A stretch of DNA of 64,000 nt from assembly GCF_016909575.1 (NCBI RefSeq), contig NZ_JAFBGA010000001.1, forward strand, positions 1 through 64,000, given 5' to 3'. This document shows, piece by piece, positions 33,137 through 41,851 of this stretch; the first letter of the stretch is position 1; every line of letters begins with the position of its first letter. A program made the translations under genes and the position numbers. The notes beneath the pieces were generated by a model, which was not told the origin of the DNA, did no database searches, and saw nothing but the letters and a program-made list of their open reading frames with translations. The stretch comes from Streptomyces sp. HB132. GTDB lineage: Bacteria > Actinomycetota > Actinomycetes > Streptomycetales > Streptomycetaceae.

Positions 33137-34270
33137 TTACGAGAGGCCGGCGACGGTCTCGCGGACCTTGGCGTTGATCGCCTCGGGGATCGGGGCGTAG
33201 CCGGCCTCGGTCAGGACCTTCTGGCCGTCCGCGGAGGAGGTGTAGTTCAGGAAGGACTTGACCGTTCCGAGGGTCTCGGCCTTGTTGCCGGTGTCGCAGA
33301 CGACCTCGTAGGTCACCAGGACCAGCGGGTAGGCGCCCTCGGCCTTGGTGGTGTAGTCGAGGTCGAGCGCCAGGTCCTTGCCGGTGCCCTTGACCTTGGC
33401 GGCGGCGATGGCCTTGGAGGCGTTCTCCGAGGTGGCCTCGACCGGAGCGGCGCCACCGGTGTCGATGCCGACGGTGGTGATGTCCTGCGAGGCGGCGTAG
33501 GAGAGCTCGAAGTAACCGATGGAGCCGTCGACGGCCTTCACCTGGGAGGCGATGCCGGAGGAGCCGGACGCGGCCTGGCCACCGGGGGCCGGCCACTTCT
33601 TCTCGGCCTCGTACTTCCAGTCGCTCGGGGCCGCGGCGTTCAGGTACTTGCCGAGGTTCTGCGTGGTGCCGGAGTCCTCGGAGCGGTGGAAGGCCTGAAT
33701 GGCCTTGTCCGGCAGCTTGACGCCCTCGTTGAGCGCGGCGATCGCCGGGTCGTTCCACTTCTTGATCTTGGTGTCGAAGATCTTGGCGAGCGTGGAGGCG
33801 TCCAGGGTGAGCTTGTCGACGCCCTCCAGGTGGAAGCCGACCGCGATCGGGCCGCCGACCATCGGGAGGTTGATGCCCTGGCCGGTCTTGCAGATCTTCT
33901 TCGACGCGGCGACCTCTTCGGGCTTCAGGGCGGAGTCGGAGCCGGCGAAGCCCACGGTGCCCTGGTTGAACGCGACGATGCCCTCACCGGAGGAGGAGGA
34001 GCTGTAGTTGACCTCCACGCCGGAACAGGCGGCCATGTAGTTCTTGACCCACAGGTCCATGGCGTTCTTCTGGGCGCTGGACCCGGAAGCACGCAGCTGG
34101 CCCTTGGCGCCGTCGCACTTGATGTCCGACGCGGCGGCACTCGTCGTGCCGCCGTCCGCGCCGGTGCCGGTGTTGTCGTCCGAACCGCACGCCGTGAGGA
34201 CCAGGGCGCCGGAGACGGCGAGGGCACCGAGCGCGGTGGCACGAAGCCGGTTCTTGCGCTGAAGCTTCAC
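33137..34270 (-). CDS. pstS: Phosphate-binding lipoprotein PstS
   Basis: A 377-residue substrate-binding lipoprotein. The signal sequence ends in lipobox VLTAC (Cys at residue 28). Phosphate-contact segments are visible: ASGSSAQKNAM (first phosphate loop), GTVGFAGSDSAL (Ser/Asp) and HRSEDSGTTQNLGKYL (Arg-Ser-x-x-SGTT). It begins the leftward pstSCAB operon and is preceded by PhoP-box direct repeats, so it should be strongly induced by phosphate starvation. Confidence 0.97.
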   Translation of the reverse strand: MKLQRKNRLRATALGALAVSGALVLTACGSDDNTGTGADGGTTSAAASDIKCDGAKGQLRASGSSAQKNAMDLWVKNYMAACSGVEVNYSSSSSGEGIVAFNQGTVGFAGSDSALKPEEVAASKKICKTGQGINLPMVGGPIAVGFHLEGVDKLTLDASTLAKIFDTKIKKWNDPAIAALNEGVKLPDKAIQAFHRSEDSGTTQNLGKYLNAAAPSDWKYEAEKKWPAPGGQAASGSSGIASQVKAVDGSIGYFELSYAASQDITTVGIDTGGAAPVEATSENASKAIAAAKVKGTGKDLALDLDYTTKAEGAYPLVLVTYEVVCDTGNKAETLGTVKSFLNYTSSADGQKVLTEAGYAPIPEAINAKVRETVAGLS

Positions 34271-34382
34271 TTTCGGGGTGTTCCTTCCAGGAGCCGCCGC
34301 GGCTGGTGGGGTGGGCGGCGTGCGATGAGAGGTGGTGCGGTGGCTTGGCGCCGTGCACCGTGTACGTCCGAAATTAGGCAGA

Positions 34383-34425
34383 ACAGGTGAAGCGGCCTAC
34401 GGGGCAGAGTGAACGGCAGGTGAAC
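34383..34425 (-). promoter_or_regulatory. PhoP (PHO box) direct repeats upstream of pstS
   Basis: On the minus strand two abutting 11-mers read GTTCACCTGCC (34415-34425) and GTTCACTCTGC (34404-34414). After a ten-base spacer comes GCTTCACCTGT (34383-34393). They match the Streptomyces PhoP direct-repeat unit (GTTCACC-type) in sequence and 11-bp phase. The site lies about 115-155 bases before the pstS start. Confidence 0.88.
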
Positions 34426-34542
34426 CGTGTAGGGCGGGCTGGTTCTGCGTGCTACGCGGCGTGGCGAGGGCGCGCCGAGGCCGCGGCCGGGCGCAGACGC
34501 AGCATGTGTCGCACCCCGGCCAGGGACTGCGTGGTTCCGCCC

Positions 34543-34971
34543 TCAGTCGCGGGAAGGGCCTGAATCCGCCGGGCCGGTGCGCAGGAAGGCGTCCAGCTGG
34601 ATGCGGTCGCCGGGGCGGCTCAGGCGGGCCCGGGCCACGGCGGGGGAGAGCCACTCCAGCCGGTCGACCTCGTCGTTGGCGACGAACATGCCGTCCGTCG
34701 CCTCCGCCGCCCAGTAGCTGACCTCCTTGGGCCGCCCGTTCGCCGTGTACAGGGCGGTCGGCAGGGCGGCGCCCGGCACACAGCGGTGGCCCGTCTCCTC
34801 CAGGACCTCACGCAGGGCGGCCTCCAGCGCCGTCTCGCCACGCTTCAGCTTGCCTTTCGGAAACGACCAGTCGTCGTAGCGGGGTCTGTGGACCAGACAG
34901 ATCTCCATGCCGTCGCCGTCCGGGGACCTGCGCCAGAGCACGCAGCCCGCCGCCAGGACGAGGTCGCTCAT
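34543..34971 (-). CDS. Nudix hydrolase (MutT-like)
   Basis: A 142-residue Nudix enzyme. The Nudix box is complete: G at KGKLKRGET, then AALREVLEETG, fitting GX5EX7REUXEEXGU. It cuts nucleoside diphosphate-linked compounds or related pyrophosphates. The substrate is unknown. Its ATG overlaps the CHAD-gene stop (ATGA). It is the third gene of a ppk-CHAD-Nudix operon, so a role in nucleotide or polyphosphate-linked pyrophosphate turnover is plausible. Confidence 0.9.
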   Translation of the reverse strand: MSDLVLAAGCVLWRRSPDGDGMEICLVHRPRYDDWSFPKGKLKRGETALEAALREVLEETGHRCVPGAALPTALYTANGRPKEVSYWAAEATDGMFVANDEVDRLEWLSPAVARARLSRPGDRIQLDAFLRTGPADSGPSRD

Positions 34972-35957
34972 GGCACGGTCACGGCCGTCGCGTACGGCCA
35001 GGTCTCGCGGAACACGCTGCGCGCGGCCTCCACCTCGTGCCGCTGGTCGGCGTGGAGCACTCCCAGGGCGTACGCCGTCGCGGGGGCGATGCGCGGGGTG
35101 CGCGCCGCCGCCGCCGCTGCCGCCGCTGCCTCCGCCGCGTCACGGTGCAGGTCCAGCGCGTGACCGGGGCCGCCGAGGGCCGGGTCGGGGGAGCCCCGCA
35201 GCATCTCGTGGGCGTACCGGTGCAGCCGCAGCAGACGCCGGGCCTGGTGCCAGAGCGCGTCGTGGGCCTCGTTGTACGGCTCCACCGCCTCGTCGGGCGG
35301 CAGCGCGGCCACCGCGTCCAGCATCCGCTGCTCGGCCAGCCCTGCCGGGTCGTGCAGCACCCCTTCCGCCGGTTCGGCGGCCGTGGACGTCAGGGGGACC
35401 TCGGAGGCGAGCAGCGCGACGGCGTCGGCGACGGCGTGGAAGCGGGAGGAGCCGAGCGCCTGGAGAGCCGCCGAGTGGGCGCGGGTCCTGGCGAGGGTAA
35501 GCCGGCGTTCCAGCAGCGCTCCGGCCCGGGCGGCGCCGACGCCGAGTGCGGCCCGCTCCTTGTCGCTCTCGGTCGCACCGGCCTCCGTGGATGCCCGGGC
35601 CGAGGGGAGCGAGGTGCCGGAGAGCTGGTGCAGTGCCTCCAGGAGCCGGGCGAGCCTGGTGGCGTAGGCGTGTTCGCGGGCGAGGGTTCCGGAGAGCCAG
35701 GCCAGCTCGGCGCGGAGTTGGTCGGCCCAGGCCGGTTCGAGTGTTCCCCGGAAGGTGTGCAGCGTGCCGCTGATCCGGCGTGCCGCTCGGCGCAGCGCGC
35801 GGACGGCCTCGTCGGCGCGCTGCGTGCCCGCGTCCCCCGGGGCGCTGTGTTCGCGGTGCAGTCGCAGGCCCCGTAGGAAGCAGGAGGCCTGTTCGCGCAG
35901 GTAGGGCGCGAGGACCGCTTCCGCGGAGAGGGTCGTCTGGTGGTCAGGGCGTCGCAC
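34968..35957 (-). CDS. CHAD domain protein (polyphosphate-associated)
   Basis: A 329-residue all-helical CHAD protein. Conserved Arg/His-rich helices are seen: [20 protein letters not shown] (compare the VHxMRVxxRRxR motif), [14 protein letters not shown], and a His/Arg-containing helix near the end. CHAD domains bind inorganic polyphosphate through basic surfaces. Overlap with ppk by 14 bases, and with the Nudix gene by four, supports a shared function on polyphosphate. It lacks the CYTH triphosphatase domain found in some CHAD proteins. Confidence 0.85.
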   Translation of the reverse strand: MRRPDHQTTLSAEAVLAPYLREQASCFLRGLRLHREHSAPGDAGTQRADEAVRALRRAARRISGTLHTFRGTLEPAWADQLRAELAWLSGTLAREHAYATRLARLLEALHQLSGTSLPSARASTEAGATESDKERAALGVGAARAGALLERRLTLARTRAHSAALQALGSSRFHAVADAVALLASEVPLTSTAAEPAEGVLHDPAGLAEQRMLDAVAALPPDEAVEPYNEAHDALWHQARRLLRLHRYAHEMLRGSPDPALGGPGHALDLHRDAAEAAAAAAAAARTPRIAPATAYALGVLHADQRHEVEAARSVFRETWPYATAVTVP

Positions 35958-38190
35958 GCCGGCGCCTCCGGGCTTCGATGAGCATCTCTTGTACGTGCCG
36001 CAGCGGCTGCCCGTCCGCGTCCGTGGAGTGCCGGGTCCAGTTTCCGTCGGGGCCCAGGTGCCAGGAGGTGGTGGTGTCGGACATGCCTGTTTCCAGGAGC
36101 CTGCTGAGGGCGGCGCGATGCGCGGGGTCGGTGACGCGGACCAGTGCTTCGATCCGGCGGTCGAGGTTACGGTGCATCATGTCGGCGCTCCCGAACCACA
36201 CTTCGGGCTCGCCGCCGTTGCCGAAGGCGAAGACCCGGGAGTGTTCGAGGAAGCGGCCCAGTATGGAGCGGACCCGGATGTTCTCGGAGAGGCCGTTGAC
36301 CCCGGGGCGGATGGCGCAGATGCCTCGTACCCAGATGTCGACCGGTACCCCGGCCTGGCCCGCCCGGTAGCAGGCGTCGATGACCGCTTCGTCGACCATG
36401 GAGTTGACCTTGAAGCGTACGTACGCCGGCCGGCCCGCGCGGTGGTGGGTGATCTCCTTGTTGATGCGGGCGACCAGCCCGTCGCGCAGGGACTTCGGGG
36501 CGACCAGCAGCCGGCGATAGGTCTCGCGGCGGGAGTAGCCGGAGAGCCGGTTGAAGAGGTCGGAGAGGTCGGCCCCGACCTGCGGGTCGGCGGTCAGCAG
36601 GCCGAGGTCCTCGTAGAGCCGCGCCGTCTTGGGGTGGTAGTTGCCGGTGCCGACGTGGGAGTAGCGGCGCAGTGTGTCGCCCTCCTGGCGGACGACGAGC
36701 GACAGCTTGCAGTGGGTCTTGAGCCCGACGAGGCCGTAGACGACGTGGCAGCCGGACTCCTCCAGCTTCCGGGCCCACTTGATGTTGGCCTGCTCGTCGA
36801 AGCGGGCCTTGATCTCGACGAGGACGAGGACCTGCTTGCCGGATTCCGCCGCGTCGATCAGGGCGTCGACTATCGGGGAGTCGCCCGAGGTCCGGTACAG
36901 GGTCTGCTTGATCGCGAGGACGTCCGGGTCGCCCGCCGCCTGTTCCAGGAAGGCCTGGACGGAGGTGGAGAAGGAGTCGTACGGGTGGTGCAGCAGCACG
37001 TCGCGCTCGCGCAGGGCGGCGAAGATGTCGGGCGCGGAGGCCGATTCGACCTCGGCGAGGTCGCGGTGGGTGCCGGCGACGAACTTCGGGTACTTCAGCT
37101 CGGGCCGGTCCAGCGACGCGATGCCGAACAGCCCGGTGAGGTCGAGCGGGCCCGGCAGCGGGTAGAGCTCGGTCTCGGAGATCTTCAGCTCGCGCACCAG
37201 CAGGTCCAGGACGTACGGGTCGATGGACTCCTCGACCTCCAGGCGGACCGGCGGGCCGAAGCGGCGCCGCATGAGCTCCTTCTCCAGTGCCTGGAGCAGG
37301 TTCTCGGTGTCGTCCTCCTCGACCTCCAGGTCCTCGTTCCTGGTGACCCGGAACATGTGGTGGGCGAGGACCTCCATGCCCGGGAAGAGCTCCTCGAGGT
37401 GTGCCGCGATGATGTCCTCTATCGGGACGTACCGCTGCGGGGAGGCCTCCAGGAAGCGGGTGAGCAGCGGCGGCACCTTGACGCGGGCGAAGTGCCGGTG
37501 GCCGCTGACGGGGTTGCGCACGACGACGGCGAGGTTGAGCGACAGCCCGGAGATGTACGGGAACGGGTGCGCCGGGTCGACGGCCAGCGGGGTCAGCACG
37601 GGGAAGACCCGCTGGCGGAAGAAGGTGAAGAGGCGGGCCTGTTCCTTCTCGGTCAGATCGGGCCAGCGGACCAGCTGGATGCCCTCGTCGGACAGTGCGG
37701 GAGCGACGTCCTGCTGGTAGCAGGCGGCGTGGCGGGCCATGAGCTCGCGGGAGCGGGTCCAGATCAGGTCGAGGACCTCGCGGGGCTGGAGCCCGGACGC
37801 GGAGCGGGTGGCGACGCCGGTCGCGATGCGGCGCTTGAGTCCGGCGACCCGGACCATGAAGAACTCGTCCAGGTTCGAGGCGAAGATGGCGAGGAAATTA
37901 GCCCGTTCGAGTAGCGGTGTGGTGGGGTCCTCGGCCAGCTCCAGGACGCGTTCGTTGAACGCGAGCCAACTGCGCTCCCGGTCGAGGAAGCGGCCCTGCG
38001 GCAGCTCGTCGTCCGGCGAACCGGGCTCGTAGGCGTCCGGGTCGTTGTCCAGGTCGGGGTCCAGGTCGGCGGCTGTGGACAGGCCTGAGGGCACGGAGCC
38101 CGCGACGGCGTGCGGCCGGTGGGCGGCGAGGGAGCCGACCGACGGCTGGGCGGGCTGGACCGGAACCTCGGAGCTGGGCTGCTGGCTCAT
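35944..38190 (-). CDS. ppk: Polyphosphate kinase 1
   Basis: A 748-residue RNA-degradosome-type polyphosphate kinase that reversibly makes polyphosphate from ATP. Seen are the PPK N-terminal signature [36 protein letters not shown], the catalytic His region [20 protein letters not shown], and the C-terminal [18 protein letters not shown] 38190 (MSQQPSS) starts an acidic, Pro-rich actinobacterial extension of about 65 residues. The downstream CHAD and Nudix genes overlap, so this is one operon. In S. lividans ppk is reported as PhoP-dependent. A single recognisable PHO unit lies about 230 bases upstream. Confidence 0.97.
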   Translation of the reverse strand: MSQQPSSEVPVQPAQPSVGSLAAHRPHAVAGSVPSGLSTAADLDPDLDNDPDAYEPGSPDDELPQGRFLDRERSWLAFNERVLELAEDPTTPLLERANFLAIFASNLDEFFMVRVAGLKRRIATGVATRSASGLQPREVLDLIWTRSRELMARHAACYQQDVAPALSDEGIQLVRWPDLTEKEQARLFTFFRQRVFPVLTPLAVDPAHPFPYISGLSLNLAVVVRNPVSGHRHFARVKVPPLLTRFLEASPQRYVPIEDIIAAHLEELFPGMEVLAHHMFRVTRNEDLEVEEDDTENLLQALEKELMRRRFGPPVRLEVEESIDPYVLDLLVRELKISETELYPLPGPLDLTGLFGIASLDRPELKYPKFVAGTHRDLAEVESASAPDIFAALRERDVLLHHPYDSFSTSVQAFLEQAAGDPDVLAIKQTLYRTSGDSPIVDALIDAAESGKQVLVLVEIKARFDEQANIKWARKLEESGCHVVYGLVGLKTHCKLSLVVRQEGDTLRRYSHVGTGNYHPKTARLYEDLGLLTADPQVGADLSDLFNRLSGYSRRETYRRLLVAPKSLRDGLVARINKEITHHRAGRPAYVRFKVNSMVDEAVIDACYRAGQAGVPVDIWVRGICAIRPGVNGLSENIRVRSILGRFLEHSRVFAFGNGGEPEVWFGSADMMHRNLDRRIEALVRVTDPAHRAALSRLLETGMSDTTTSWHLGPDGNWTRHSTDADGQPLRHVQEMLIEARRRRRATP

Positions 38191-38416
38191 GGACCTATTC
38201 TTCCGCGTCTTCGGCTCCTCAGGCGCGTCGGAGCCCGTAAAGATCGCGGAAGACGCGGAAGTGTGCCCCGGACCGGGGCCGCTCCCGTTGCGGGGGGTGG
38301 GCAGAGCTGGCTGCATCCCGTGAGGGTCGCAAGCCCGTCTGAATGGCCGGTAACGGCGACATGACGTACAGGAAGCGTTGTGACTGCGGGCCCGTCCCCG
38401 TCCTGCTCGTCCTCAC

Positions 38417-38427
38417 CGTAGGTGAAC
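38417..38427 (-). promoter_or_regulatory. Possible PhoP-box half site upstream of ppk
   Basis: GTTCACCTACG on the minus strand matches the PhoP 11-bp unit. The next 11 bases (GTGAGGACGAG) are a poor second unit. It lies about 230 bases upstream of ppk in the same orientation and abuts the terminator hairpin of the neighbouring ABC operon. Confidence 0.4.
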
Positions 38428-38463
38428 CCCCTGTCCGGACTCCCCCCGGGGCCCGGACAGGGG
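38427..38463 (-). terminator. Terminator-like hairpin after the ABC permease gene
   Basis: CCCCTGTCCGG (38427-38437) and CCGGACAGGGG (38453-38463) form an 11-bp hairpin just past the permease stop codon. There is no T-run on the minus strand. Confidence 0.65.
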
Positions 38464-38469
38464 TGGCTC

Positions 38470-39453
38470 TCAGGCGGTGCGGCGGCGCAGGACGCGGAAG
38501 GCGGCGGCGACGGCCAGGGCGGCGAGGGCGAGCAGGATGCCGGTCTCGACGAGCTGGATGGGCCAGAAATGCGAGGCGGGGTGATAGTCGAGGTAGTGGC
38601 TGGTGACGTCGTGGTCCGCCAGGCACCGGTCCGTGCCGATGAACGTGGGCCGTGAGCACACGTCCTGGGACAACCGTTCGCCGCTGCTGGTGAGGTGTCC
38701 CGTCTCCACCCACCACATGCCCTCTTCGGCGTTCAGGGGCGCGCCGGACAGCGTGCGCGGGGGCCACAGCTCAGCGCGCCCGTAGGCGAAGACAGAGACG
38801 GCCGTGCCGGTGACGAGCGCGGAGACGGTCAGCGCCGGGAAGGTTCGGCGTACCAGCAGCCCGGTGACCGCTCCGACGGCCATCCCGAGCACGGTGTAGG
38901 CGAGGGGGAGGACTCCCGAAGTGCCGAACACGAAGGCGTCATGCCACTGGGGGGCGTAGAGCGTGTCCGCACGGGACCGTGCCCAGGCGATTACGGCCGT
39001 CAGCACGGACACACCTGCCAGCAGCAGCACGGTGGGCACCGCCAGCTTCGCGGCCAGCCAGCGTGCCGGGGACACGGACTGGGCCCAGGACAGCTTGAAG
39101 GTGCCGTTCTCCAGCTCCCGGGCTATCAACGGGCCGGCGACGAACGCGCTGAAGAGCGCGGGCAGGACCGTCAGGGCAAAGGTGAAGCAACCGAAGGCGG
39201 TGCGGTACTTCACCATGCTGTCCAGATAGCTGCGGGCCGTCACGTCGCAGGCCCGGCCCGATCCTCCGTTCACCGGGCAGCCGCTCGCCGCGAAGACCTC
39301 GGCGACGTGGGACGAGCGAAGGGCGACCGCGATCAGGCCGACGACCGCGAGGAGGACGAGCCCTCCTGCGAGCCTCAGCGTCCACCGGTGCTGGCGCACC
39401 ACGACGCGGACGGGGCCGCGCAGGGAGGGGCGGGGCGGGGTGAGGGTGCTCAT
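38470..39453 (-). CDS. ABC-2-type membrane permease
   Basis: A 327-residue permease with about six hydrophobic segments (for example LAGGLVLLAVVGLIAVAL near residue 29 and LALAALAVAAAFRVL at the end) and one large external loop containing several Cys. The ATG 39453 start overlaps the stop of the ATPase gene (ATGA). With the ATPase and GntR regulator upstream it makes a GntR-ATPase-permease operon of the YtrA type, commonly induced by cell-envelope stress. The exported substrate is unknown. Confidence 0.85.
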   Translation of the reverse strand: MSTLTPPRPSLRGPVRVVVRQHRWTLRLAGGLVLLAVVGLIAVALRSSHVAEVFAASGCPVNGGSGRACDVTARSYLDSMVKYRTAFGCFTFALTVLPALFSAFVAGPLIARELENGTFKLSWAQSVSPARWLAAKLAVPTVLLLAGVSVLTAVIAWARSRADTLYAPQWHDAFVFGTSGVLPLAYTVLGMAVGAVTGLLVRRTFPALTVSALVTGTAVSVFAYGRAELWPPRTLSGAPLNAEEGMWWVETGHLTSSGERLSQDVCSRPTFIGTDRCLADHDVTSHYLDYHPASHFWPIQLVETGILLALAALAVAAAFRVLRRRTA

Positions 39454-40343
39454 ATCGCGGCCACCTCGTTGCGGGCGTGCGCGCTCGGGGTGAGCAGGGC
39501 AGGGGCTTCGGGGGAGCGGAGGTGGGCCAGGAGCAGCTCCTCCAGGGAGGGTTCCTTGACGTCCCAGGCGGTGTCGTCCACCGGGCCTTCCCTTCTGACG
39601 AGCGCGGTGAGCTGACGTCCCGTCGTACTGGATTCGACGACCGTGTGCGGGGCGAGGTCGCGGGCCTGGCCGGTGAGGACGGAGTGCGCGGCGACGATGT
39701 CGTCGCTCTCGCCGCCGAGCCGGACCCGGCCGCCGTCGACGAGCAGGAGGTAGTCGCAGGCGCCTTCCAGCTCGGTCAGGATGTGCGAGGACATCACGAT
39801 GGTGGTGCCGTGTTCGGCGGCCTCGGCCATCAGGACGCCCATCAGCTGGTGACGGACGAGCGGGTCGAGGTCGGCCATCGGCTCGTCCAGCAGCATCAGT
39901 TCGGGCCGCTTGCCGAGGGCGAGGGACAGGGCGAGCCGGGTGCGCTGGCCGCCGGAGAGCGTCCGGACCTTGGCGTCCTGGGGAAGCACGCCGGCGATCC
40001 GGTCCGCGGCCGCGCGGTCCCAGGTGGCGGGGTTGAGCTGGGCCCCGGCCCACAGGGTGTCGGCGACGGTGAGCTGCGGGTACAGCGGCTTGTCCTGCGA
40101 GACGTACGCGATGCGGGGACGGGCCTCGGCGGGTGTCGAGCCGAGCACCCGCACCGACCCCTCGGCGGGCCGGAGCAGCCCGGCTGCGAGGGAGAGCAGG
40201 GTGGATTTCCCGGCGCCGTTGGGCCCGACGAGAGCGCATATCCGTCCCGTGGGCAGCCGGAACGAGCAGTCGCGCAGTGCCCACCCGCGCTTTCGTCCGT
40301 AGGTCATACCGAGGCCGTTCGCCTCGATCGCGGCACCTGTCAT
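39450..40343 (-). CDS. ABC transporter ATP-binding protein
   Basis: A 297-residue ABC ATPase. Walker A GPNGAGKST lies at residues 40-48, with Q-loop YVSQDKPLYP, signature LSGGQRTRLALSLAL, Walker B LMLLDEPMADLDP and switch His in SSHILTELE. Starts and stops overlap both neighbours by four bases (gntR before, permease after), so the three genes are translated as a unit. The C-terminal about 80 residues are a family-typical variable tail. Confidence 0.93.
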   Translation of the reverse strand: MTGAAIEANGLGMTYGRKRGWALRDCSFRLPTGRICALVGPNGAGKSTLLSLAAGLLRPAEGSVRVLGSTPAEARPRIAYVSQDKPLYPQLTVADTLWAGAQLNPATWDRAAADRIAGVLPQDAKVRTLSGGQRTRLALSLALGKRPELMLLDEPMADLDPLVRHQLMGVLMAEAAEHGTTIVMSSHILTELEGACDYLLLVDGGRVRLGGESDDIVAAHSVLTGQARDLAPHTVVESSTTGRQLTALVRREGPVDDTAWDVKEPSLEELLLAHLRSPEAPALLTPSAHARNEVAAI

Positions 40344-40750
40344 GAGTGCGGGTCCCCCTTGAATGTGCTGTCCAGTACGTCGGTGAAGAGCGCGCTCACG
40401 TCGTCCCTGTCGAGGCCGGCGGCACGGGCCCTGCGGGTCCATTCGGACAGTTCGGCGCGCAGGGGCGGGTCGGTGGTGACCGCCGCGCTGCCGAGGGTCC
40501 GGCGGACGAAGGTGCCGAGACCGCGGCGGGCCTCGACGAGGCCTTCGCGTTCCAGTTCGCGGTAGGCCTTGAGCACGGTGTTCGGATTGATCGCCGTCGC
40601 TTCGACGACCTCGCGGGCCGTGGGCAGCCGGTCGCCCGGCTCCAGCACACCGAGGCGGAGCGCCTGCTTGGTCTGCTGCACGATCTGGAGGTAGGTGGCG
40701 ACGCCGCTGCGCCGGTCGATGCGGAACTCGACCGCTGCGGACTCTGCCAT
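40340..40750 (-). CDS. GntR-family regulator (YtrA subfamily)
   Basis: A 136-residue repressor. The winged helix-turn-helix spans about residues 10-75 (TYLQIVQQTKQALRLGVLEP, then LPTAREVVEATAINPNTVLK) and a short C-terminal helical part follows, as in YtrA regulators of ABC transporters. ATG 40750 has AGGGTGG six bases upstream. GTG 40759 is an alternative. A 17-bp perfect palindrome covers the ribosome-binding site and promoter-proximal DNA, pointing to tight autoregulation. It is the first gene of the ABC operon. Confidence 0.9.
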   Translation of the reverse strand: MAESAAVEFRIDRRSGVATYLQIVQQTKQALRLGVLEPGDRLPTAREVVEATAINPNTVLKAYRELEREGLVEARRGLGTFVRRTLGSAAVTTDPPLRAELSEWTRRARAAGLDRDDVSALFTDVLDSTFKGDPHS

Positions 40751-40752
40751 GT

Positions 40753-40792
40753 GCACCACCCTTTCACTAGTTGAGTAGTGAAAGGGTGGTGC
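40753..40792. promoter_or_regulatory. 17-bp perfect palindrome at the gntR start (operator)
   Basis: GCACCACCCTTTCACTA (40753-40769) and TAGTGAAAGGGTGGTGC (40776-40792) are exact inverted repeats with a six-base spacer. One arm includes the gntR Shine-Dalgarno sequence and ends three bases before the ATG. It may act as a GntR operator, an mRNA hairpin hiding the ribosome-binding site, or both. Confidence 0.8.
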
Positions 40793-40797
40793 AAAAC

Positions 40798-40825
40798 AGG
40801 GGCGGCGTCAAGTGACGCCGCCCCT
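40798..40825 (-). terminator. Terminator after mshD
   Basis: AGGGGCGGCGTCA and TGACGCCGCCCCT form a 13-bp perfect hairpin with a two-base loop. On the minus strand it is followed by GTTTTG. It lies 18 bases past the mshD stop. Confidence 0.88.
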
Positions 40826-40842
40826 CGGGGGATTGAGCGTGT

Positions 40843-41766
40843 TCAGGACTCCGTGCGGTACATCAGGTCGACCTCGTGCGTGGCGAAGCCCATCCGCTCG
40901 TAGACGGACAGGGCCGGGAGGTTGTCGGCGTCGACATAGAGCATGGCCGTCGGCAGCCCCCGGGAGGCCAGGTACCGCAGTCCGATCGCGGTGAGCGCCT
41001 TGCCGAGGCCGCCGCCCTGGGCGTCGGGCCTGATGCCGACGACGTAGACCTCGCCCAGCTCCTCCTCGGCGTGCACCTTCGTCCAGTGGAAGCCGATGAT
41101 CTCGCCGTCGCGTTCGGCGAGGAAGAAGCCCTTCGGGTCGAACCAGGGCTCGGACTTGCGGTCGTCCAGGTCCCGCTGGGTGAGTGAGCCCTGCTCGGGA
41201 TGGTGGGCGAAGGCGGCGCTGTTGACGGTGAGCCAGGCCGCGTCGTCCTGTCCGGGCACGAAGGTGCGGATGGTGACGCCGGGCGGCAGGGCCGGCTCGG
41301 CGATGTCGAGGGTGTCCAGCGGGCGGCGCAGCTGGCGCAGTTCGCGGAAGAGGGAGAGGCCGAGCACCTGCGCGAGGTGCCGGGCGGCCGACTTGCCGCC
41401 GTGTGCCCAGACGCGCAGCCGCTTCCCGGTCGCGGCGAGGAGTGCGGCGCCCAGCGCCCTGCCGTGTCCACGGCCGCGGTGGGAGGGGGACACGACCAGC
41501 TCGGCGGCGGGGGCCTCGACGGGGTCGACGTCCTCCAGCTGCGCGTAACCGGCCAGTACGCCGTCGACGGTGAGCAGGAAATGCCGGACGCCCTCACGGT
41601 GTCCGCCCCTCAACTGCAGCCGCCCCTGCTCGGAGACGGCCTGCCGGCCATCGGTCCCGGCGGCCTCGCCGAGGAGGGCGAGGACGGCGTCGGCCTGCTC
41701 GGAGGTGAGCGCGTCGAGGGTCTCGATCTCGCGCCCGGGTGAGGGGAGGGGTGCGTCAGTCGTCAT
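40843..41766 (-). CDS. mshD: Mycothiol synthase MshD
   Basis: A 307-residue acetyltransferase catalysing the last step of mycothiol synthesis, acetylation of Cys-GlcN-Ins. It has two GNAT domains: the first with ELVVSPSHRGRGHGRALGAA and the second with EVYVVGIRPDAQGGGLGKAL. The C-terminal VYERMGF motif is also present. The length and tandem domains match MshD. It is closed by its own terminator. Mycothiol confines the organism to the Actinobacteria. Confidence 0.95.
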   Translation of the reverse strand: MTTDAPLPSPGREIETLDALTSEQADAVLALLGEAAGTDGRQAVSEQGRLQLRGGHREGVRHFLLTVDGVLAGYAQLEDVDPVEAPAAELVVSPSHRGRGHGRALGAALLAATGKRLRVWAHGGKSAARHLAQVLGLSLFRELRQLRRPLDTLDIAEPALPPGVTIRTFVPGQDDAAWLTVNSAAFAHHPEQGSLTQRDLDDRKSEPWFDPKGFFLAERDGEIIGFHWTKVHAEEELGEVYVVGIRPDAQGGGLGKALTAIGLRYLASRGLPTAMLYVDADNLPALSVYERMGFATHEVDLMYRTES

Positions 41767-41851
41767 GGGTACGAGCGTACGGCGCGGAGGTGGGGCGCCG
41801 GGGCAGGCTGTCGCACGGTCCGCGAGGGTGCCGTCATGTCAGCCCGCCCTG

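Noticed and set aside
30288..34390. Long rightward frames opposite pstB, pstA, pstC and pstS
   Set aside because: They are composed of Asp/Gly/His/Gln-rich shadow sequence opposite four well-identified transporter genes.
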